Positions 37,666 to 46,000 of a stretch of DNA of 64,000 nucleotides are shown here, piece after piece; the stretch's first letter is position 1; the number at the start of each line of letters is the position of its first letter. Source of the stretch: Aquabacterium sp. A7-Y. Its GTDB lineage: Bacteria > Pseudomonadota > Gammaproteobacteria > Burkholderiales > Burkholderiaceae_C. The stretch is taken from contig NZ_JAPFBW010000011.1 of NCBI RefSeq assembly GCF_026153205.1, forward strand, positions 146,403 to 210,402, read 5' to 3'. The position numbers and the translations under genes were made by a program. The notes under the pieces were generated by a model. That model saw nothing but the letters and a program-made list of their open reading frames with translations, was not told the origin of the DNA and ran no database searches.

Positions 37666-38574
37666 TCAGTCGTACGCCAGCGAGTTCACGTCGCCGCTGT
37701 TGCGGTCGTAGCGGCAGGTGAAGCGGAAGGGGCGCAGCGCGCGCGGGGTTTCGAACTGGCCGGCGCCGCGGACTTCGATCTCGTCGTCGGAGACCCGCTG
37801 TTCCTCCACCTCACCGTCGAACAACTCCACGCGCGAGGCGCGCGGGTGATCGCGGCCGATCGCCTGGCCGAGCGCGTCGGCGCAGGCACCGGTGGCCCGG
37901 CCCGGGCCGGGGCCGCGCCCGTAGCCACGCGGCGGCGGCAGGCGGCCATCGCCGCCGCGCGCCGGGCGCGCCGACGACAACTTGTCGTTCAGCCCGTAGG
38001 CGCGCAGCGAGGCATAGCTGCCGGGCCCGAGGCTCACGCATCGGCCCTGGAAATGCGCATCGGTGCACAGCAACCAGCGGCCGCTCTCGATCACCACTGA
38101 AGACACTTCGTCGTTCAGGCCGAAGTGGCTGAAGTCGTGCTCGGGTCCGTCGAGCGCCACGCTGCGGCCTTCGTACCCGTCATGCCGGAACAGCACCAGG
38201 GCGCCGCCCCGTCCGTGGCCGCCTTCATGACCGGCACCGCCGCCGTGCCGCACCGGCCGGATCGAGGACACGGCATCGTTGAGACGCAGGTCGCGCAGGC
38301 GACCATGCCGGCCGGGTCCCAGCGTTTCGCAGCGCCCACGGAAGCTCGCATCGACGCAGAGCTGCCAGACACCACGGTGGATCACCACCGAGGACGCCAT
38401 GTCATTGAATCCGTGCCGCGCGAAGTTCTCGACCGCCGAGTGCGCCTCCATGCGGGCGCCTTCGAAGTGGTCGTGTTCGTAGAGCTCGATGTCGGCCGCC
38501 GTCGCGGCGCTGACCGCGCACAGCAGGCTGCCGAGCAGTGCCATGCCGCGTGTCGAGAGACTGTTCTTCTTCAC
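37666..38574 (-). CDS. Secreted protein with two beta/gamma-crystallin domains
   Basis: A 302-aa exported protein. Its GTG start gives a basic signal peptide KKNSLSTRGMALLGSLLCAV that ends near AATAAD. Two crystallin-type domains follow, each with two Greek-key motifs: IELYEHDHFEGARMEAHS to WQLCVDASFRGRCETLGPG, and LVLFRHDGYEGRSVALDGP to WLLCTDAHFQGRCVSLGPG. Bacterial members often bind Ca2+ through N/D-N/D-x-x-S/T-S; LNDAVSSI, LNDEVSSV and LNDKLSSA sit at these positions. The C-terminal third (after about residue 210) is a separate region, possibly with a conserved CRYDRNSGDV end. Alternative start is ATG at 38544. Confidence 0.75.
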   Translation of the reverse strand: MKKNSLSTRGMALLGSLLCAVSAATAADIELYEHDHFEGARMEAHSAVENFARHGFNDMASSVVIHRGVWQLCVDASFRGRCETLGPGRHGRLRDLRLNDAVSSIRPVRHGGGAGHEGGHGRGGALVLFRHDGYEGRSVALDGPEHDFSHFGLNDEVSSVVIESGRWLLCTDAHFQGRCVSLGPGSYASLRAYGLNDKLSSARPARGGDGRLPPPRGYGRGPGPGRATGACADALGQAIGRDHPRASRVELFDGEVEEQRVSDDEIEVRGAGQFETPRALRPFRFTCRYDRNSGDVNSLAYD

Positions 38575-38757
38575 TGTCGCCGGGTCCTGTCTGTCCGATG
38601 CGGGCGCAGCATAGCATCGTGCCCGACGCGGGCCCTGCGGCCCGGGCGCCTGGCAGACGACAGCGACAGGGCGGCCCGAGCTGAACGACGCTCGACAACG
38701 GGGGGCCGACACAGGCACACCTTGAGGCATGATGTCGCCGGCCGACTTCGACCTCCC

Positions 38758-39855
38758 ATGCTGCCCGACGTCCCCTCCTCCGCCGCCTCCGCCCCGGGAC
38801 CCACGCGCCGTGCGGCGAAGCTGGGTTTCGCCTTCGCCTGGCTGGGTTTCGTGGTCCTGATGGTGGCCTCGGGCGTGCAGGGCGAGCTCAGCGAAGGCGG
38901 CGGGTGGCTGCGGCCGCTGGTGGCCGAGGGCAGCTCGATGCTGATGGCCAGCGCTCTCGCGGTGCTGCAGTGGCGGCTGTCGCGGCGGCTCGACGGGCTG
39001 CTCGCGCAGCCCCGGCGCTGGTTTGCGCGCGTGTTCGTCTGGCTGCCGCTGCTGGCACCGGCCTTCGTGGTCAGCGTCTATACGCTGCGCCATGCGGTCC
39101 ATGCGCTGCTGGGCCAGACCTACCGGCACCCGCCGTGGTCCGAGGTGCTGGTCTACGAGACGATGAAGTTCGTCTTGTTTTATGGCCTGTTCACCGCGGT
39201 GCAGTTCGGCTTGCGTTCCTACCTCGCCTGGCATGCCGAACGGCTGCGCGCCGAGCGGCTGCAGGCCCTGTCGAGCCAGGCCCAGCTGCTGCAACTGACG
39301 CAGCAGCTGCAGCCGCATTTCCTGTTCAACGCGCTGAACACCGTCTCCTCGCTGATCCACAGCGACCCCGACCTCGCCGACGCGCTGCTGGTGCAGCTGG
39401 CGCGGCTGCTGCGCGCGGCCAGCGACGTCGCGCACCGGCCGCAACAGCCCCTGGCCGACGAGCTGGCGCTGCTGCAGGCCTATGCCGGCATCATGGGCCA
39501 GCGCTTCCCCGACCGGGTGAGCGTGCGCTGGCAGATCGACGACGCGGCCCTCGCCTGCCTGGTGCCGACCCTGGGGCTGCAGCCCCTGCTCGAGAACTGC
39601 TTCCGCCATGCGGTCGAGCCGCGCCGTTCGGCCACCGCGATCGAGGTCCGCGCACGCCGCGAGGGCCAAGGGCTGACGGTCGAGGTCCGTGACGACGGTG
39701 GCACGCTGGCGCAACCGGTGGTCTTCGGCGTCGGGCTCGGCAACCTGCAGCGCCGGCTGGCCGCGCTGCATGGCGAGCGCGCGTCGCTGGCACTGCGGCC
39801 GGCCGACACGGGCCGCGGCGTGACGGCGCGCGTGGAGCTGCCATGCGCGTGCTGA
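38758..39855 (+). CDS. LytS-type sensor histidine kinase
   Basis: A 365-aa membrane sensor kinase. Four hydrophobic segments lie in the first 165 residues. A HisKA-like His_kinase domain follows: LQLTQQLQPHFLFNALNTVSSL carries the phospho-accepting His, then the ATPase part LGLQPLLENCFRHAV (N box) and GVGLGNLQRRLAALHGE (G box). This is the LytS/YehU type that pairs with LytTR regulators. Its last 13 bases overlap the following LytTR response-regulator gene. The ligand or signal is unknown; the periplasmic or membrane part is short. Confidence 0.88.
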   Translation: MLPDVPSSAASAPGPTRRAAKLGFAFAWLGFVVLMVASGVQGELSEGGGWLRPLVAEGSSMLMASALAVLQWRLSRRLDGLLAQPRRWFARVFVWLPLLAPAFVVSVYTLRHAVHALLGQTYRHPPWSEVLVYETMKFVLFYGLFTAVQFGLRSYLAWHAERLRAERLQALSSQAQLLQLTQQLQPHFLFNALNTVSSLIHSDPDLADALLVQLARLLRAASDVAHRPQQPLADELALLQAYAGIMGQRFPDRVSVRWQIDDAALACLVPTLGLQPLLENCFRHAVEPRRSATAIEVRARREGQGLTVEVRDDGGTLAQPVVFGVGLGNLQRRLAALHGERASLALRPADTGRGVTARVELPCAC

Positions 39856-40544
39856 TCGTCGACGACGAGCCGCCGGCACGGGCCCGGCTGCGGCGCCTGC
39901 TGGCCGCCTTCGAGGACGTGAAGGTGGTCGGCGAAGCGGCCGACGGCGAGCAGGCCCTCGCGCTGCTGTCGCAAGCGCCTGTCGACGCCCTCTTCGTCGA
40001 TGTGCAGATGCCCGAGGTCGACGGCCTCGACCTGGCCGCCTCGCTGCCGGAGGACGGGCCGGCCCTGGTTTTCGTGACGGCCCACGACCGCTATGCGCTG
40101 GCGGCCTTCGACACCAGCGCGGTGGACTACCTGCTCAAGCCGGTGGAGCCCGAACGGCTGGCCCGCGCGCTGCAGCGCCTGCGCGCCCGGGCCCCGCAGG
40201 CCAGACCGCAGGTCGCCCCGCCCCGGCGCCTGTTGATCCCCGACCGAGGGCGCACCCATGTGGTGACCTGCGAGCAGATCGAATGGCTGGAGTCGGCCGA
40301 CAACTACGTCGTGGTGCACAGCGCCGGCCGGGCGCTGCTGATGCGACGCACGCTGGCAGGGCTGCTGGCCGACCTCGGCCCGGGTTTTGTGCGCGTGCAC
40401 CGCAGCGCCGCGGTGGCGCTGGCGCAGGTGAGCACGCTGCGACCGCGCGACAAGGGCGACGCCGTGGTGGTGCTGCGCAACGGCGCCGAAGTCGCCTGCA
40501 GCCGGCAGTACCGGCCAGCCCTGGTCGAGCGGCTGCAGCGTTGA
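39843..40544 (+). CDS. LytTR-family response regulator
   Basis: A 233-aa regulator. The receiver domain carries IVDDEPPARARL (acidic pocket), LFVDVQMPEVDGLDLA (phospho-acceptor Asp), VTAHDRYAL and DYLLKPVEP (Lys). The C-terminal LytTR DNA-binding domain covers about residues 130-233 (HVVTCEQIEWLESADNYVVV, FVRVHRSAAVALAQVSTLR). The start overlaps the histidine kinase gene, so they form one operon. A candidate target set of three GCGAACCGG repeats lies just downstream, before the acyltransferase gene. Confidence 0.92.
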   Translation: MRVLIVDDEPPARARLRRLLAAFEDVKVVGEAADGEQALALLSQAPVDALFVDVQMPEVDGLDLAASLPEDGPALVFVTAHDRYALAAFDTSAVDYLLKPVEPERLARALQRLRARAPQARPQVAPPRRLLIPDRGRTHVVTCEQIEWLESADNYVVVHSAGRALLMRRTLAGLLADLGPGFVRVHRSAAVALAQVSTLRPRDKGDAVVVLRNGAEVACSRQYRPALVERLQR

Positions 40545-40552
40545 GCGGAGCC

Positions 40553-40617
40553 GCGAACCGGCTCACCCCCTCCGGAGCCCGGTTCGCCCCGCCGCGATGG
40601 ACCGCTGCGAACCGGCT
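40553..40617. repeat. Three GCGAACCGG(G)CT copies between regulator and acyltransferase
   Basis: GCGAACCGGCT at 40553-40563 and 40607-40617 are exact direct repeats. An inverted near copy, AGCCCGGTTCGC, lies at 40577-40588. Together they form a multi-site array directly upstream of the acyltransferase gene start at 40634, so they could be a binding site for the LytTR regulator or another factor. They differ from the published LytTR half-site consensus. Confidence 0.45.
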
Positions 40618-40633
40618 GACTAGGCTGCGCAGC

Positions 40634-41845
40634 ATGGACACCGCCTCCTCTTCGGCCCCGCCGCGCCTGCTGTTCCTGGACTGGGTGCGCATCGCCGCCT
40701 TTGCGCTGCTCGTGCTCTATCACGTGGGCATGTACTACGTCCGCTGGGACTTTCATGTGAAGAGCCCCTATGCGAGCGGCGCGCTCGAACCCTTCATGCG
40801 GCTGAGCTCGCCCTGGCGACTCGGGCTGCTGTTCCTGGTGTCGGGGGCGGCGACCTCCCTGATGCTGGCCCGCCGCCCCGCGGGACTCGTACGCAGCCGC
40901 TCCAAGCGGCTGCTGCTGCCGCTGCTTTGCGGCATGGCGGTGGTGGTGCCGCCGCAGTCCTACCTGGAAGTGGTCGAGAAGTTCGGCTACGCAGGCAGCT
41001 ATGCCGACTTCCTGCGTCTCTACTTCGAGGGTCACCGCGGCTTCTGCCGCGAAGGCCGCTGCCTGGTGCTGCCGACCTGGAACCACCTCTGGTTCCTCCC
41101 CTATCTGTGGGTCTACACCCTGGGGCTGTGGGCCCTCTGCCGGCTCTGGCCGCAGGCGCTGCAGCGACTGGCCGACCGCCTGGGGCGCTCTGCCTGCTGG
41201 CAGGGTCCCGGCCTGCTGCTGTGGCCGATCGTCGTGCTCGCGCTGCTGCGGCTCCTGCTGGCGGAGCGTTTCCCCACCACACACGCCTTGTTGGACGACT
41301 GGGCCAACCACGCGGTGTATTTCGGACTTTTTGTCCTCGGCGCCGTGCTGGCGCGCCTGCCGGCCATCTGGCCGGCCATGGCGGAGCGCCGCTGGCTGGC
41401 CTTGGGCCTCGGGCTGGCGGCCTGGGTCCTGTTCGTGGCCTGCATCCGTCCCTTCGACGGCGGCATGCCGCCCGAGTGGCTGCGCCCGGCGCTGCGGGGG
41501 GTCTACGCGGTGATGCAGTGGTGCGGCATCGTCGCGGTGCTGGGCTTTGCAGCGCGTCACTGGAATCGCGAGCACCCGCTGCGGCAGCGATTGAGCGAAG
41601 CGGTGTTCCCCGTCTACATCCTGCACCAGACCGTGCTCGTCGTGCTCGCCCATGCGCTGCAGCCGCTGCGCTGGACGCCGGCGCTCGAAGGCCCCCTGCT
41701 TGTTGTTGCCACCTTCGTGCTGAGCTTCGCCGGCTACGAGCTGCTGCGGCGTTTCGGCTGGCTGCGGCCCTGGTTCGGCATGGCCGCGTCGCGGCAGCGA
41801 GCCGGCATCACCAGCCCGAGCAGGCCGGCCGCGAAAACACGGTAG
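40634..41845 (+). CDS. Membrane acyltransferase 3 family protein
   Basis: A 403-aa protein with about ten membrane spans. LLFLDWVRIAAFALLVLYHVG is the N-terminal motif of the acyltransferase-3 (OpgC/NolL/OafB-like) family, with the catalytic His in YHVGMYY. FPVYILHQTVLVVLA is the conserved late motif. The family transfers acyl or succinyl groups to surface glycans or lipids, or to drugs. It lies downstream of the LytS/LytTR pair and may be its target. A short overlapping reverse-strand frame covers its 3' end. Confidence 0.85.
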   Translation: MDTASSSAPPRLLFLDWVRIAAFALLVLYHVGMYYVRWDFHVKSPYASGALEPFMRLSSPWRLGLLFLVSGAATSLMLARRPAGLVRSRSKRLLLPLLCGMAVVVPPQSYLEVVEKFGYAGSYADFLRLYFEGHRGFCREGRCLVLPTWNHLWFLPYLWVYTLGLWALCRLWPQALQRLADRLGRSACWQGPGLLLWPIVVLALLRLLLAERFPTTHALLDDWANHAVYFGLFVLGAVLARLPAIWPAMAERRWLALGLGLAAWVLFVACIRPFDGGMPPEWLRPALRGVYAVMQWCGIVAVLGFAARHWNREHPLRQRLSEAVFPVYILHQTVLVVLAHALQPLRWTPALEGPLLVVATFVLSFAGYELLRRFGWLRPWFGMAASRQRAGITSPSRPAAKTR

Positions 41846-41940
41846 AGCGCCGCCACCAGGAAGACCAGGCTCACTGCCGCGAAGGCGGCGGCGAAGCGGG
41901 GATTCTCGAAGTGGCGAGGGAGGTCGGGGTCGATGGACAC
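41734..41940 (-). CDS. Possible small single-span membrane protein
   Basis: A 68-aa frame: hydrophilic start MSIDPDLPRHFENP, one span FAAAFAAVSLVFLVAALYRVF, then a basic tail. It overlaps the 3' end of the acyltransferase gene on the other strand by 112 bases. The non-overlapping half has the composition of a real membrane peptide, but the overlapping part may be chance coding. Uncertain. Confidence 0.3.
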   Translation of the reverse strand: MSIDPDLPRHFENPRFAAAFAAVSLVFLVAALYRVFAAGLLGLVMPARCRDAAMPNQGRSQPKRRSSS

Positions 41941-42042
41941 GGGCGGACATTGAAGTTCTGCAATGTCGCGACTGTAGGCAGGGACGGTGAAGTGAGCATG
42001 AAGTCATGGTGAAGCGAGGGCCGCGCGACTCGCTCCATTAAC

Positions 42043-42570
42043 ATGCCCGCCATGACACGCAGCGACTTCGACTCCCCTGCCCCGCACGACGACGGCGCGG
42101 CCGCCCCCGACGCCCCCCTGCACGAAGCCCGCCTGTGGCGCGACAACGGCTGGACCGCCAAGGTCATCAAGAACGAGGACGACGACGGCTGGGCCGTGGC
42201 GATGATCAAGGACGGCGAGGCCGAGCCTGCGCTGGTCGGGCCGTGGACCATGGGTCGCGACAAGAAGAACCCCAAGCCGCTGGACGTGTCGGCCTTCAAC
42301 ACCCTGGTGAAGACCGCCTCCGAAGTGCTGCGCCGGCACGAGCAGCAGCTGCACGCGATGTACCACAAGAGCATCACGGTGACCGAAGGCGAGCAGAAGA
42401 TCGTCGTCACGCTCGACATCGTGCCCGACGAAGACAACCCGCATGCACTGCTGAGCGCGCACGACGCACTGGGGGAGCCGCTCGCGCAGGTGCGGGTCGC
42501 GCCGACCTTCAAGCTGACCCGTGCGAGCGCGTCGGCGTGGATCGAGGACGGCTTCGACAAACCCGTGTAG
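42043..42570 (+). CDS. Conserved hypothetical protein
   Basis: A 175-aa soluble, acidic protein. A variable N-terminus precedes LHEARLWRDNGWTAKVIKN, then DDGWAVAMIKDGEAEPALVG and WTMGRDKKNPKPLDVSAFNT. The C-terminal part contains KSITVTEGEQKIVVTLDI and ends with ASAWIEDGFDKPV. No signal peptide and no known motif are visible. I do not recognise a characterised family; similar frames occur in Burkholderiales genomes, by memory only. ATG at 42052 is an alternative start. Good codon bias supports coding. Confidence 0.65.
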   Translation: MPAMTRSDFDSPAPHDDGAAAPDAPLHEARLWRDNGWTAKVIKNEDDDGWAVAMIKDGEAEPALVGPWTMGRDKKNPKPLDVSAFNTLVKTASEVLRRHEQQLHAMYHKSITVTEGEQKIVVTLDIVPDEDNPHALLSAHDALGEPLAQVRVAPTFKLTRASASAWIEDGFDKPV

Positions 42571-43043
42571 GGCGCCGAATCGTCGATCGCCTGCGTCGCC
42601 GCGCTTTGATGTCGGAGCCGGTCGACGGGGCGAGCCCGCAAGCAATTTTTGCCGGCGCGGGTAAGCGCGCGAAGGACGTCGACGCCACCTCTTGCAAGCC
42701 ACCTCGCACCTGCATGTAGCCGAGGTCCAAGGGCTATCGCCGCGACGCAGCAAGGCGTCCGCAAACGAAGCAAAAAAGCGGCAAAGGTTCTGCAAGTCAA
42801 CAGCAGACCAGCGCCACCACATCGCAGCGGCGCGTTGCGGACGGCAGAACGGGCCGGCATGGCGGCGACGGCCCGACACCCGCGGCTTCGAGCAGGCTCC
42901 AGGCGCGCACACAAGGCGCGGCGATTGCCATGTCTCCTCCGGCCTTTTCCCGCCGGCCGCGACCGTCCGCCACTGCGCCTCCGTGGGGCGCCTGTCTTGC
43001 CTTGCGTCGTACCGGCCTGCATGGAACACCAAGGAGTACACGC
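42571..43043 (+). other. Non-coding region upstream of the TpsA gene
   Basis: About 473 bases without a convincing gene. A less GC-rich stretch near 42765-42815 (gcaaacgaagcaaaaaagcgg) could hold the tpsA promoter, but no clear -35/-10 pair was found. A strong ribosome site (aaggag, 43031-43036) precedes the ATG at 43044. In-frame starts further upstream lack homology. Confidence 0.4.
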
Positions 43044-46000
43044 ATGTTCCGTCACGCCAGCCACAACCGTGTCTATCGCCTGACCTGGAATGAAACGCAG
43101 CAAGCGTACGTTCCTGCCCCCGAACACGCGCGCGGACGCGGCAAGCGCTCCGGTCTGCGCGCCGTGGCTGCTGCCGTCGCCGCTTCCTGCGCGTCGGGCG
43201 CGGCGCTGGCGGTCGACCCCGGTGCCTTGCCGACAGGCGGCCATGTCGCCGCCGGCCGCGCCACCATAGGGCACAGCGGCAACACCCTGACCATCCGGCA
43301 GACCACCGGCAAAGCCGCCATCGACTGGCAGAGCTTCGACATCGGACGGGCCGCATCGGTCCAGATCCGGCAGCCGTCGGCGAACGCCGCGATCCTCAAC
43401 CGCGTCATCGGCCAGGATCCGACCCGGATCCTCGGCAGCCTGCACGCCAACGGCCAGGTGTTTATCGTCAACCCGAACGGCGTGCTGTTCGCTCCGGGGG
43501 CCCGGGTGAGCGCCGCGGGCATCCTCGCCTCGACCCGGCACGTGTCGAACGAGTCCTTCCTGTCCGGACCGACGCGCCTGTCCGGCGCCTCGCCGGGCCG
43601 GGTGGTCAACCAGGGCGACCTGAAGGCCGCGGACGGGGGCTACGTGGTGCTGGTGGGCGCCCAGGTGATCAACGAAGGCCGCATCGAGGCCCCCGGCGGC
43701 GACGTGCGCATGGCCGCGGCCGACGAGGTCACGCTGCGGGTCGACCAGAGCGGGCTGGCCGCCTTCACGGTGAACCGCGGCACGCTGGACGGGCTGGCGA
43801 GCAACGGCGGGCTGATCCAGGCCGACGGCGGGCGCATCTGGCTCACCGCCGACGCACTGGACCAGCTCGCGAAGGCGGTGGTCAACAACGAAGGCGTGGT
43901 CGAGGCCCGCACCGTCGAGAACCGCGGCGGCACCATCGTGCTGATGGGCGACATGGCCGTTGGCACGACCACCCAGCGCGGCACACTGGACGCCTCCGCG
44001 CCCGGCGGCGGCGACGGCGGTTTCATCGAGACCTCGGCCGCCCACGTGCGCATCGGCGACGCGGCGCGCGTGACCACCGCGGCCGCCTCGGGCCGCGCCG
44101 GCACCTGGCTCATCGACCCGACCGACTTCATCATCGCCGCGAGCGAAGGCGACATGACGGGCGCTCAGCTCTCGGCCAGCCTCGCGGGCGGCAACGTGAC
44201 GATCCAGAGCACGGCAGGCGCCGGCGGCGGCCTGGGCGCCGTCGCCGTCGCCGACACGGTGGCCTGGAGCGCGAACACGCTGACGCTGAGCGCGCAGACG
44301 CACATCTTCATCGCTGACGACATGAACGGCAGCGGCACGGCGCGGCTGGCGCTGGAGTACGGCCAGAGCCAGCCGGCGAACCGCAACAGCGGCAGCTACC
44401 GAATCAACGACGGCGTGCGCGTCGAGTTACCGGCCGGCGAGAACTTCAGTCTGAAGCAGGGCTCGGACGGCGTGGTCGAGAACTTCTACGTGATCACCTC
44501 GCTGGGCGCCGAAGGCAGCGGCACGACCACCGACCTGCAGGGCATCCAGGGCAACCCGAGCGGGAACTACGCCCTGGGCGGTGACATCGACGCCAGCGCG
44601 ACCGCCGGCTGGGGCCTCGGCCAGGGGTTCAACCCGCTTGCGTTCTTCAGCGGGCACTTCGAAGGGCTGGGTCACACGATCAGCAACCTGCACGTGAACC
44701 GCAACCAGCCCAACGTGGGCCTGTTCGGCGAAGTCGCCTCGAGCGGCTTTGTCTCCAACATCCATCTCGCGAACGTCGGCGTGCAGGCCGGCGGCGACAA
44801 GGTGGGCGGCCTGGTGGGCCACAACCGCGGCACGGTCGAAGGCAGCTCGGTTCAAGGCACCATCAGCAGCACCGGCAACCATGTCGGCGGGCTGGTCGGC
44901 CGCAACGAAGGCGAGGTGAGCGACTCCGGCTCCGACGCCACGGTCAGCGGCAACGCCCAGGTCGGCGGGCTGGTCGGCATCAACCTCGGGTTCGGCAGGC
45001 TGCTGGACGGGGACTCGGCCGGCAGCGTCACGGGGAACAGCCAGGTGGGCGGCCTGGTCGGCGCGATGCAGGGCCGCTCCCTCTGGAGCGGCGCCGCCTC
45101 CAGCAACGTGACCGGCACTGACCAGGTGGGCGGCCTGATTGGCTACGCCGCGGCCAACACCCAGATCATCGACGGACGGGCCAGCGGCAACGTGAGCGGC
45201 CAGAGCCAGGTGGGCGGTTTCGTCGGCGTGAACGACACGACGCTGAGCGGCGGCGACGACGGCGGCAACCTCGCGACCGGCAGCGTCACCTCCGCCGGCC
45301 ACGTGGTCGGCGGTTTTGCCGGGCGCAACAACGGCACGCTGCGCAACATCACGGTCGAGAACAACGTCACGATGACGACCAGCTTCAGCCAGACCGGCGG
45401 CCTGGTGGGCCGCAACAGCGGCACCATCGAGCGCTCCGGCGCGCGCAACACCGTGATCTCCGCCGGCGACCAGGTCGGCGGACTGGTCGGGTTCAACGAC
45501 GGCGGCACCGTCACCACCAGTTATGCGGCCGGCGCGGTGACCGGCCGGGACTGGGTCGGCGGGCTGATCGGCGTCAACAACGGCACGGTCAGCGTGGCCT
45601 ACTCCAGCGCCTCGGTCAGCGGCAGGGACAAGGTCGGCGGCTTGCTCGGTTCGCAGTCAGGGAGCGTCGACAACGCGTATGCGACCGGCAGCGTCACCGG
45701 TGCGAACAAGGTCGGCGGGCTGATGGGCTCGGGTGGGGGCACGGTGCAGCACAGCCATGCCGGCGGGGCCACCACGGCCACCGGCGCCCAGGTCGGCGGC
45801 CTGCTCGGCACCACCGGCTCCGCGGTCGTTTCCGACAGCTTCTACGACACCGAGACCACGGGCCAGGCTCATTCGACGAGCGACCACGCCGGCAGCGGCG
45901 AAGTCGCGGCAGGCAAGACCACCGCCCAGATGCAGGCCGAGAGCACGTTCGCCGGGTGGGACATCGCAAGCGACGGCGCGCACAACACCGTCTGGCGCAT

